From Methylobacterium nodulans ORS 2060 (GTDB lineage: Bacteria > Pseudomonadota > Alphaproteobacteria > Rhizobiales > Beijerinckiaceae), in NCBI RefSeq assembly GCF_000022085.1, contig NC_011894.1, positions 6,736,001 through 6,800,000 on the forward strand: a DNA stretch of 64,000 nucleotides. The letters are read 5' to 3'. Shown piece by piece: positions 28,791 through 35,941 of the stretch (positions are counted from its first letter, which is position 1; the number at the start of each line of letters is the position of its first letter). The position numbers and the translations under genes were made by a program. The notes below the pieces were generated by a model. That model saw only the letters and a program-made list of their open reading frames with translations. It ran no database searches and was not told the DNA's origin.

Positions 28791-29375
28791 GTCTGCTGTG
28801 GGCTCGCCGAGCTCGGCGAGGTGTTGATGGACATGCGCGGTCAGGATCTGGGTCAGCGCGCGGGGATCGACCTTGAGCTCGTCAGCCATCGTGATCGCGA
28901 CCCGGGCGAACCAGGCCAGCCAGGCATCGCGCAGGTCACGGGCGGTGTCGAAGAACAGCTTCTCGGCCGCCGCGCGGTCGACCAGCTTGCCGTCCTCCTT
29001 TTCCACGGCCCGCTTGCGCTGGAGGCCGAGGAAGTTCTCCTTCCGCCGGATAGCGAGCGGCAGGGGGAGGTTCGGATCATCCGGGTCCCCGGCCTCGCCC
29101 TCGTCCTTCTGGTCCGGCCCGGCGGGCCGGGGGCGGTCCGCGGGAGGTGCCTTCGGTGCCGCAGTAGGTGCTGGCCGTTCACTCATCGGTACCGCCCGTA
29201 TCGGCCTGTGAGCCACCCCGCCGCGGTACCTGGCCGGGCGCTGATCAAGGTTCCACTCGGTGGCCTCGACGTTCACCCGCCCGTCGTCCGTCAGGGTGAG
29301 CAGGCCCTGGGCCTTCCACTTCGTGACGACAGCCTTCGAGACGCCCCGGTGCCGGGCGAACTCGGCCTGCGTCAT
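28785..29375 (-). pseudogene. terminase small subunit (Nu1-like), 3' end fused into terminase large
   Basis: Starts MTQAEFARHRGVSKAVVTKW, a winged helix-turn-helix that binds the packaging site; a GTG at 29408 is an alternative start. A proline/acid-rich linker follows, then the helical region (RRKENFLGLQRKRAVEKEDG, LRDAWLAWFARVAI, LTQILTAHVHQHLAELGEP). Right after LGEP the sequence becomes the terminase large subunit in another frame. The normal stop and junction have been deleted. The DNA-binding half looks intact. Confidence 0.75.
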
Positions 29376-29389
29376 GGCCTCGGCGGAGC

Positions 29390-29432
29390 GTTCACGGCCT
29401 GCGTTCACGGTTCACCGTTCACGGGTTTCACG
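29390..29432. repeat. GTTCACGG iterons at the small terminase 5' end
   Basis: GTTCACGG occurs at 29390-29397, 29403-29410 and 29417-29424, with GTTCACC at 29410-29416 and GTTTCACG at 29425-29432. Five near-identical units in 43 bases. Confidence 0.6.
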
Positions 29433-29519
29433 ACCCTGGCGCTAGGAAACTTGGGGGCCCCGCCCACCCGTATCGATTCCGACTGCCCAGGGTCCCTGGC
29501 GCTACGCCCAGCGGGCGGC

Positions 29520-29801
29520 TCAGATGACGCTGCTGTCGTCCGTCCAGTGCCGGTGCCGGCGGACGATGCGGACCCGGCCGCGGCGGGTCTCCAGCAGGGT
29601 CTTGCTGGGCTGGCACGGATCGAACATTAAGTGGCCGCCCGCATCCCGAGCCGGCACGATCACCTCGCCGGTCAGATCGTCGGCGGTGTGGACAGACCGT
29701 ACCCGCTCGCCATCGAGCGTCACGTTGAAGGTGATGCCCTGGTCACGCGCCTCAGCGTAGGTCCGGAAGCCGGGGTCACGCGCGTCGATCGAGATCCGCA
29801 T
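29520..29801 (-). CDS. phage hypothetical protein, 93 aa
   Basis: Starts MRISIDARDPGFRTYAEARD, continues with beta strands (ITFNVTLDGERVRSVHTAD) and LTGEVIVPARDAGGHL, and ends in an arginine-rich strand. Composition is protein-like throughout and it looks intact. Such small beta proteins are often found upstream of terminase genes in alphaproteobacterial prophages. No function known. It is the last leftward gene before the rightward hicAB pair. Confidence 0.65.
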   Translation of the reverse strand: MRISIDARDPGFRTYAEARDQGITFNVTLDGERVRSVHTADDLTGEVIVPARDAGGHLMFDPCQPSKTLLETRRGRVRIVRRHRHWTDDSSVI

Positions 29802-30009
29802 GGGCCCTCTCCCGCGGGGATCAGCAACTCACAACCCCACCAACGCGGATCCACCCCAGACGATCACCCCCACTACGACGACCGCAGCGACGAGGCCACC
29901 AAGGAGGGTGCGCGCAGAGCTTACGGGCGTGCCGCCGATCATGCCGGACATGTGGTGCTACTGCCTCTCTCGGCATGGGCCCAAGCGGGCCGCTCCTTAT
30001 CGTGAAGTT

Positions 30010-30050
30010 TCCACACTTCTGTTGGCTTACACAGAAGTGTGGAATATGGT
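30010..30050 (+). promoter_or_regulatory. hicAB promoter overlapped by a 13-bp inverted repeat
   Basis: TCCACACTTCTGT (30010-30022) and ACAGAAGTGTGGA (30031-30043) are perfect inverted repeats. A promoter TTGGCT (30022-30027), 17-base spacer, TATGGT (30045-30050) overlaps them. Transcription would start at about 30057, next to the hicA ATG at 30058, so the mRNA would be leaderless. No Shine-Dalgarno sequence is present. Confidence 0.75.
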
Positions 30051-30057
30051 AGCTCCC

Positions 30058-30246
30058 ATGAACGCGAACGAACTCCGCAAGCTCCTCGCCTCCAAGGGCT
30101 GCACCTTCGAGAACCACAAGGGCAGCTCGGGCCACGTCACGGTGCGCCGGGGCGACAAGGTCTCTCAGATCCCGATGCACGGGAGCCGCAAGGAACTGGG
30201 CAAGGGGCTCGTGAACCGCATCCTCAAGCAGCTGGACCTGAAGTGA
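30058..30246 (+). CDS. hicA: HicA family mRNA interferase toxin
   Basis: 62 residues, the usual HicA length: MNANELRKLLASKGCTFENH, then KGSSGHVTVRRGDKVSQIP with the catalytic-site His in GSSGHV, and the ending LGKGLVNRILKQLDL. It has the double-stranded RNA-binding-like fold and cleaves mRNA when free of HicB. The stop overlaps the hicB start by one base (TGATG). It points rightward, against the surrounding phage genes, so it is an independent cassette. The gene looks intact. Confidence 0.9.
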   Translation: MNANELRKLLASKGCTFENHKGSSGHVTVRRGDKVSQIPMHGSRKELGKGLVNRILKQLDLK

Positions 30247-30662
30247 TGGCCGGATACCGCATCGAACTGGAGCCCGACGACGACACCCTGATGGTGATCT
30301 GTCCGGCCCTGCCGGAGGTCGCCACATTCGGCGAGGACGAGGCCGATGCCCGCCGGCATGCGGTCGATGCGATCGAGGAGGCTTTGGCCGCCCGCATCGC
30401 CGATGGCCGGGACCTGCCGCCCTTCGAGGACGGTGCGGACGTCGTCCGGCTGCCGCTGCTCACTCTCCTGAAGGCCGCCCTCTACAGCGAGCTGCGCCGG
30501 CAGGGGCTCACCCGCGCTGATCTGGTGCGGCGCCTGGATTGGAAGCGCGAGTCGGTGGATCGCCTGTTCCGGCTCGACCATGCGTCCCGCCTCGACCAGA
30601 TCGAGGCTGCCATGGCGGCGCTGGGGCGGGAGGTGGATCTTGTCGTACGCGAGGCGGCCTGA
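30246..30662 (+). CDS. hicB: HicB family antitoxin with DNA-binding domain
   Basis: 138 residues. Residues 1-60 are the HicB RNase-H-like domain (YRIELEPDDDTLMVICPALP, EADARRHAVDAIEEALAARI). Residues about 75-135 are a helix-turn-helix domain (LKAALYSELRRQGLTRADLV, SRLDQIEAAMAALGREVDL). It neutralises HicA and should repress the operon by binding the inverted repeat at 30010-30043. The overlap with hicA gives tight coupling. It is probably the reason this decaying prophage is held in the chromosome. Confidence 0.9.
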   Translation: MAGYRIELEPDDDTLMVICPALPEVATFGEDEADARRHAVDAIEEALAARIADGRDLPPFEDGADVVRLPLLTLLKAALYSELRRQGLTRADLVRRLDWKRESVDRLFRLDHASRLDQIEAAMAALGREVDLVVREAA

Positions 30663-30789
30663 TCTGAAGGCAGCGCGAGGCCACAAGCCTCCATTCTGCG
30701 GAGAACGGCTGTCCCGTCTCCCCCGGGGCTCAACATCGACCCCCTGAGGGGGAGACAAGCGCCGGCCTTCAAACCAGATGGCGCACAAC

Positions 30790-31311
30790 CTAATCGATGG
30801 GCCGAACGTCGGCATGGCCGCACTCGAACGGCGTCGCCCGCCCGAAGATCTGCACTGCCACCTTCAGCCGCTCGTTCGGCAACACTTCCTCGACCATGGC
30901 GGGGAAGCTGGCGAACGGACCCGCCTGGACCACGACCCTGTCGCCCGCCGCGATGCCGGCCGGCTTCCGCTTCTCGGTGATCCCGATCGCTGCGACGAAG
31001 GCGGCCATGTCGGGCCCGCTGATCGTCATCGGGGCCATGTCGGCCCGCGTCGGGTTGCGCAGCACTCGCGTGACCCCGCGGGCGGTGGGCACCTTGCCGT
31101 CCAGGTCGGCGGCTCCCTCGACACCCACGAACACGGTCCGGTGGAACATCTGGGCCCGGCGCAGGTAGGGCCTGCCCTCCCGATGCCCGACAGCAACCGT
31201 CCTTGGCACCACGGTCGGGATTCCCTGCTCCTTCAGTGTGTCGAGCGCGCGGCCCATCATGCTGGGCGCCGTGCGGACGAGGTGCCATGTCCGGCTCTCG
31301 TCCACCTGCAC
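30790..31311 (-). CDS. NusG-like transcription antiterminator
   Basis: 173 residues. N-terminal NusG domain: TWHLVRTAPSMMGRALDTLK, then VPRTVAVGHREGRPYLRR and FVGVEGAADLDGK. C-terminal KOW domain: GDRVVVQAGPFASFPAMVEE, VAVQIFGRATPFE. Both have the usual NusG spacing. As a prophage gene before the structural operon it could be a specialised NusG that lets polymerase pass terminators in the late or replication genes. The GTG start at 31311 fits five bases after the stop of the tiny gene upstream. Intact. Confidence 0.8.
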   Translation of the reverse strand: MQVDESRTWHLVRTAPSMMGRALDTLKEQGIPTVVPRTVAVGHREGRPYLRRAQMFHRTVFVGVEGAADLDGKVPTARGVTRVLRNPTRADMAPMTISGPDMAAFVAAIGITEKRKPAGIAAGDRVVVQAGPFASFPAMVEEVLPNERLKVAVQIFGRATPFECGHADVRPID

Positions 31312-31315
31312 AGGC

Positions 31316-31402
31316 TCACAGGCGCTCCCAGAGGCGTTCCCGGGCCTGCCGGCGGCGCTTCTCGCGCAGGCGGCGCTTCTTCGATTTGGCGAGGTGGCTC
31401 AT
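31316..31402 (-). CDS. tiny arginine/lysine-rich protein, 28 aa
   Basis: MSHLAKSKKRRLREKRRRQ and RERLWERL: half of the residues are Arg or Lys. It starts at an ATG that overlaps the upstream stop (ATGA) and ends 5 bases before the NusG-like gene, which favours translation. It could bind RNA, like small phage antitermination peptides. That role is inference only. Confidence 0.45.
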   Translation of the reverse strand: MSHLAKSKKRRLREKRRRQARERLWERL

Positions 31403-31647
31403 CGGCGCTGCTCACCCGCAACGATGTCGGCCAAGGAGTGGATCAGGTCGCCGCAATCTCCGCAGCCGCCCGAGTAGCCCCGCACCCAACGCTCGTCGTC
31501 CGGCCTGCGCAGCAGGCCTTCTTCGGCCCCTCGCTGCTTGCCCGTGCACATCGCGGCGACGCGCCGAAGCAGCTCGGACGCAACGGCAGGTTCGATGTTG
31601 AGCCCCGCCGTCGCCTGTGCGGCAAGGGCAGGCAGGTCATAGCTCAT
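31399..31647 (-). CDS. phage hypothetical protein, 82 aa
   Basis: Starts MSYDLPALAAQATAGLNIEP, helical middle (ASELLRRVAAMCTGKQRG) and a cysteine-bearing end (YSGGCGDCGDLIHSLADIV). The CxxC could bind metal. It opens a leftward group of three tightly packed small genes (this one, the 28-residue ORF and the NusG-like gene) that starts right after the large inverted repeat. Intact. Function unknown. Confidence 0.6.
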   Translation of the reverse strand: MSYDLPALAAQATAGLNIEPAVASELLRRVAAMCTGKQRGAEEGLLRRPDDERWVRGYSGGCGDCGDLIHSLADIVAGEQRR

Positions 31648-31668
31648 CGCCTTCCTCCGATCCTACCG

Positions 31669-31799
31669 GCCATGTCGCATGACGCACCATGACGCACTTC
31701 CTAACGAGGCAGCATGCGCGGGGGTGTGAGCGCACGTGCGCGTGCGCGCACGCATGCCCCTTCGTTGGAAAGTGCGTCATGGTGCGTCATGCGACATGG
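31669..31799. repeat. large imperfect inverted repeat with Z-DNA-like centre
   Basis: The arms 31669-31699 and 31769-31799 are perfect over about 31 bases and continue imperfectly inward to CGCATGC. Each arm holds two direct copies of ATGACGCA. The centre 31730-31757 is 28 bases of strictly alternating purine and pyrimidine. The right arm overlaps the last codons of the Prim-Pol/VirE gene. Possible replication origin or operator. Confidence 0.75.
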
Positions 31800-33970
31800 C
31801 CCTTGGGCACGAAGGCCCGTCCCTTCCAGTCGCGAACTGAGACCCAGCCGAGCCGCTTCAGGGCGGCGCCGATGCGCCTCTGCTCGGCGGTTCCGATCTT
31901 CGGGAGATCGAATCCGAGGCAATCCCGGGCAACCTCCGTCACCGAAACCCGGCTTCGACCGATGAGGAAGCCGGTGATCGCCTCTTCCCAGGCATCCGCC
32001 TCGAACCGGGCTTCCTGCTCGGGCTGGATGTGCTGCCGCTCGAACTCGTCGTCGGGCCACCAGCGCGTCTTCTCGCGGTAGTGAGCCACCGCCTCGGCGA
32101 AGAGCTGGTCGCGGTCCCGCGCCAGGGCATCGGTGTCCACGCACCCGACCTTGACGGGCCAGTAGCGCCGGCCTCCGGTCTCGTCGCGCAGGTACGTCGC
32201 CTTGTTCGTGGTGCCGATGAAGACGCACTGGCGCGGCTGGATGATCTCCTTGCGCCCATAGCTCGGCCGGTAGCGCTCCACGGGGCGGCTGATGAACGCC
32301 TTCAGGGCAGCGTCCTCCGCCTTGGACATCGCGCTCATCTCGGCGATCTCGATGAGCCATTTCCCGGCAAGGTGCTGGGCGACGTCCTTACCCGTCGTGA
32401 CATCCGGCAGGTTGTCGGAGAACCACGGGCCGCCGAGGATGGCGCAGGCCGTCGACTTGCGCGCGCCCTGCTCGCCCTCCAGCACCATCATGTAATCGGC
32501 CTTGCAGCCGGGCTCGTAGATGCGGGCCACCATGGCGACGAGGAACATCGTGCCGATGCCGGCGGTGTAGGGCGTTGCCTCGGCCCCGAGATAGGTCGAG
32601 AGCCATGTGCCAAGCCGCTCCCGCGCGTCCCAGCGCAGGCCGTCCAGGTAGTCGCGGACGGGATGGAACGAGCGCTCGTGCGCCCGCTGGTCGACGGCCT
32701 GATGTGCCGTGTCCTTGCTCATCCGCGGCAGGCCGCAGACCTGCAGCCATTCCTGCACCCGGCTGACATCGTTGTCCGTCGCCGGCCGGATCGGAATCGG
32801 GGCCGCAATGCCGCCGCCGGGGTCCGGCACGCCGCGCGTGAGCACGGTGGCGCAGAGCATCTCGTCATAGCGAAGACCTCGCTCATCTCCGGCGCCAACC
32901 GGAGGGCCGTCATGGCGTTCGCGAGGTTCGGCAGCGGGTTGCCGCGGTCATCGAGCAGGCAGGCGCCGAGCCAGTCGCCCCCGGAGGCCGCGAAGGGCCG
33001 GCCGGCGGGCTCACCGTCCGGGTCGTCTTCATCGCCCTTGCTGCGGGCTTTCGCCCGGCGTTGGCCGCTCTTCTGTTGCGGCGGAGGTTCGGGGATCTCC
33101 CGCGGCTTGGCGGCACCGGCCGTCAACCCGCTCTCGATCGTCGCCATGGCCCGGTCCCGGCCCTTGTCGCGCACCAGGCCGCAGGCAATCGCGGCGTCCA
33201 TCAGCCGGTCCGTCGCCACGGCCGCGTCGAGCACCCCTGCACCCACCAGCGTGCCGAGCTGGAAGGCTGCCCGGTTGAGCCGGTTGTTGCGTCCGCGAAC
33301 AGGCGTGCTCGCCACGGCGGAGCATTCTGCCTCGAGTGCCGCCTGGACGTAGCGCTCCCTTCGGTCACCGCCGCTCTCGCGCCGCCGCCTGCCGGCGCGG
33401 ACCTCCGGCTTCGGAGCCGGCTCCGGGTCCGCCGCCTTCCGGGCCTTGCCGCCTTCGACCAGATCGAGCAGCCACATAGCCGCCCTCGCCGCGCACGTTG
33501 ATCCCCTTGGGCAGGTCGCCTTCCGCGTTGGTGATCGACCGGTCCTCGGGGTAGCGGAACAGGAGATGGCGCCCGCCGCTCGGCGTGACGTGGGTGTGGG
33601 TCGCGGGGACGTCGCCATGCTCGGCCGCGAGCTGCCGCCAAGCCGCGAGGCCATCCGCATCGCCAGGCTTCTTCACCACATCGGGGTCGAGCGCGAACGT
33701 GCCGGCGTCGTGGCCCATGCGCAGGCCGATCATGGCCTTCGGCCACCTCCGCCACAGCCTGCGGATCTGCTCCTCGTCGCGCGTGGCCTTGTAGAACCCG
33801 CCCGTCTTCGGGATCGGCTTGCCCTGCTCGTCCTTGTCCCGGGGCACCAGGGGACGTTTGCTGTCCTCCCCGGTCGGGCTCGGATTGCAGGGGAACACCG
33901 CGAAGCCGCGCCGCGCCCACGCGAGGGCGTGCTCGACCATCTCGGTGGGATATGTGGCGCTCGCGTTCAC
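31787..33970 (-). pseudogene. bifunctional Prim-Pol/VirE-like replication protein, broken
   Basis: The first part (GTG at 33970) is a primase-polymerase domain: EHALAWARRGFAVFPCNPSP, then LRMGHDAGTFALDPD and THTHVTPSGGRHLLFRYPED. Near 33480 a short deletion jumps from GGYV to WLLDLVEGG in another frame. After a linker, LAPEMSEVFA meets YDEMLCATVL near 32870; one missing base (GCTATGAC for GCCTATGAC) shifts the frame. The last part is a VirE-type helicase with P-loop LEGEQGARKSTA and GTTNKATYLRDETGGRRYWP. It would prime and unwind phage DNA. As it stands it cannot make the full protein. Confidence 0.8.
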
Positions 33971-34282
33971 GCGGCGGCCCGCCCCTCACGCGCATCGAGC
34001 GCCCGGAGCACCGCCGCACTGAAGGCGTCACCGACCGCCTTCGAACTCGAACACGGCCGCGTACTGGATCTTGCCGTCCCGCCGGACGAGCTCCTGGTCA
34101 CGCCCGATCTGCGCCTTGGCCGGCAGGCCGACCCAGCGCCGGCCGTTACTTTCATTGACGCTGCAATCGCGGATGGTCAGGCGCATCGCCGGGATGCGGA
34201 CCGTCACGAACCCCTTCAGGGTGTTGCGGTCCATGGGGCGGAACTCCACTACCTCGACCGCGAGCTTGCCGCCGTTGCTCAT
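33967..34282 (-). pseudogene. phage hypothetical, SpoVG-like pattern, frameshifted near its end
   Basis: From the ATG at 34282: MSNGGKLAVEVVEFRPMDR, LKGFVTVRIPAMRLTIRDC, NESNGRRWVGLPAK and KIQYAAVFEF. The strand order and NGRRWVGLPA resemble SpoVG-type nucleic-acid-binding proteins. One extra G in TTCGAAGGCGG near 34045 gives an early stop at 34028. The natural end (KAVGDAFSAAVLRALDAREG) continues in another frame to a stop at 33967, overlapping the Prim-Pol start. It overlaps the upstream gene by ATGA. Truncated product may still fold. Confidence 0.6.
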
Positions 34283-34680
34283 CGGCACCCCATCAGGTTC
34301 TTGATCCGCTCGAAGGCACGCGGCGGATCTCCGGGCACGCCGTCGTTGAAAGGCTCAAGCCCGTTCCGCTCCCGCATCAGGGCGATGCGGCGCCCGATCA
34401 GGCCGAGCAGGTCGGCGCGGTCGCCCGCGGACATGTCGCGGATCCAAGCCGCGGCCTCGACGCGCGCGATCAGGGTCGGCCCATCGGCGAGGCCCATCCG
34501 GCGCATGAACCGATCAAGGTCACGGATCTCGTCGTCGTGAGGCCCGTCGAGGAGCGCCTGAAGCTTGGCGCGCTTCCAAGCCCTGTATTGCTTCGAGAGC
34601 TGCTCGTCCTCGCGCAGCTTCTTCTCGGCCTCAGGCCCTCTGGGGCGGGGGCGCGCACGCTTGCCCGAGATCGTGCAGCA
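34279..34680 (-). CDS. phage hypothetical protein, charged helical
   Basis: The supported part begins about GKRARPRPRGPEAEKKLRED and includes QYRAWKRAKLQALLDGPHDD, LDRFMRRMGLADGPTL, RVEAAAWIRDMSAGDRAD and ALMRERNGLEPFNDGVPGD. The 5' end is not settled: the frame is open to 35073 but antisense-like past about 34680, and no good start is seen. It appears to begin back to back with the rightward gene at 34662, so the two divergent genes share a start region. Conserved in related prophages by my recollection; function unknown. Confidence 0.5.
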   Translation of the reverse strand, partial: CCTISGKRARPRPRGPEAEKKLREDEQLSKQYRAWKRAKLQALLDGPHDDEIRDLDRFMRRMGLADGPTLIARVEAAAWIRDMSAGDRADLLGLIGRRIALMRERNGLEPFNDGVPGDPPRAFERIKNLMGCR

Positions 34681-35100
34681 GGCGGCCCGGAGCGTCGAGG
34701 CGGCGGCGGAGGCCGGGAGGACGATGCCGGCCTGGCCGAGCGGCAGGAGTGGACGGATCTGCTCGCCACCGTGCCGACGACCGAGGGCGGCCGGCACGCC
34801 TTCCTGGCCTATGCTCTCGACTTCCTTCGTCGATCCGGCGGCGCGGTCGTCGAAGCCGATGCGGCCGCAGCCCTCGTCCGTGCGACGCGCCCGCTGACGC
34901 CTCGGGATGCGGCGCCCGACCCCGAGCGCGACGCCCGCCTCCTCGCCCGCGCCCTCCCTCTCTGGCAAGCGGGGAACGACACCCACACCATCGCCTGTTC
35001 CTGACCCTCGACGGGGAAGGAATCGTCCGGGAGGACGAGGTCGCGCGGGTGCTGGCCTGCCATCGTGATGCAACCCCTCAAGCCATCACCCAGGGAGGTG
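34662..35100 (+). pseudogene. rightward phage gene with two frameshifts
   Basis: Three frames read in sequence give a coherent product: LPEIVQQAARSVEAAAEAG (from a TTG at 34662), then after about 34725 GLAERQEWTDLLATVPTTEG with HAFLAYALDFLRRSGG, and after about 35000 LFLTLDGEGIVREDEVARVL. The end LALWQAG/ND-type and REDEVA pattern suggests a helical DNA-binding or regulatory protein, but I do not recognise the family. The exact 3' end is unclear. It is the first gene of the rightward module leading to the integrase. Confidence 0.4.
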
Positions 35101-35110
35101 CAGCGCGAAC

Positions 35111-35221
35111 ATGTGCGCCTCCTTCCCCGCGCCCACATACGGTGTTCGCGGAATCTATGTGGGTTTCGCTCGTGCGGTGTGGATCCCGCTCGACATCCCC
35201 GACTGGCTGTGTGCGCCGTGA
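35111..35221 (+). CDS. small hypothetical protein, 36 aa
   Basis: MCASFPAPTYGVRGIYVGFA then VWIPLDIPDWLCAP. It overlaps the next gene's GTG by GTGA (35218-35221), and GGGAGG lies about 17 bases upstream. Overlap and non-random composition support translation. Function unknown. Confidence 0.45.
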   Translation: MCASFPAPTYGVRGIYVGFARAVWIPLDIPDWLCAP

Positions 35222-35667
35222 ACGCGCCGCTGCGTTTAAACGCACGCACTCCGGTGGCCCAGGACGGCGATACTGCCCCGCTCCGGGGTGAGCGGACCTG
35301 CCTGGAGTGCGGACAGCCCTACGGGGCTGCAGCGCGCCATCCCGGCTTCTGCTCCACGGCATGCCGGCAGGCCTGGAACAACCGGCGCCTCCAGTGCGGC
35401 GCCGAGGTCTACGACCTCTGGATGGCCTTCCGCTTCCAGCGGCCCCTCGCCCGGGCGCTCAAGCTGCTGTCCGCGCTCAACCGCTTGGCCTCGCTCTACC
35501 GCGAGGAGGACCGCCGCGAGCGGGCGGGCCGCCCGTCCTGGCGAGCGCCGGAGGTGGTGCTGGCGAGCCGGCCGTACCTGCGGGCGGTGCGGCTACCGAC
35601 GAGGCGGAGGGCCTTGAGGATGGGCAGCCGTATTGATCGGGCTCGCGCTGACGAGCCTTGGGCGTAA
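35218..35667 (+). CDS. hypothetical protein with CxxC zinc-finger
   Basis: 149 residues from the GTG at 35218. Residues 27-50 hold CLECGQPY, then FCSTACRQAWNNRR: CxxC and CxxxC pairs about 17 apart, a treble-clef-like zinc site also seen in short DNA-binding proteins. A helical region (RFQRPLARALKLLSALNRLA) follows and the C-terminus is basic. It could be an early regulator or recombination partner. It lies in the overlapping rightward series that ends with the integrase. It appears intact. Confidence 0.65.
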   Translation: MNAPLRLNARTPVAQDGDTAPLRGERTCLECGQPYGAAARHPGFCSTACRQAWNNRRLQCGAEVYDLWMAFRFQRPLARALKLLSALNRLASLYREEDRRERAGRPSWRAPEVVLASRPYLRAVRLPTRRRALRMGSRIDRARADEPWA

Positions 35668-35686
35668 CAGAGGGGAGGGGTGACGG

Positions 35687-35941
35687 GTGACGCGCCGCTC
35701 TTCTCACCGCGACCAGGGATTGTTCCCGTGCGAGGCAGAGATCGCGCGCCGACTCAGCCAGACGCCTGCCGAATGGGCCGCAAAGGCGAAGATCCTGGAG
35801 CGCGATGGCCTACCGAAGATCGACCCCCTGATGGGAGGTCGTCCATGGCGGGCCGTGCAGGCCTTCTTCGATTGGCGCTACGGTCTTTCCACCGTCGAGG
35901 CGATGGCGCCCGATGGATTGGAGAACCTCAATGTCCTCTGA
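35687..35941 (+). CDS. integrase-associated small protein, possible excisionase
   Basis: 84 residues from a GTG: LFPCEAEIARRLSQTPAEWA, then LPKIDPLMGGRPWRAVQAFF and GLSTVEAMAPDGLENL. The first block is helix-turn-helix-like. Proteins of this type regularly precede tyrosine integrases in alphaproteobacteria. Its stop overlaps the integrase start by 11 bases, so the two are co-translated. A directionality role is inferred from position. Confidence 0.65.
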   Translation: MTRRSSHRDQGLFPCEAEIARRLSQTPAEWAAKAKILERDGLPKIDPLMGGRPWRAVQAFFDWRYGLSTVEAMAPDGLENLNVL

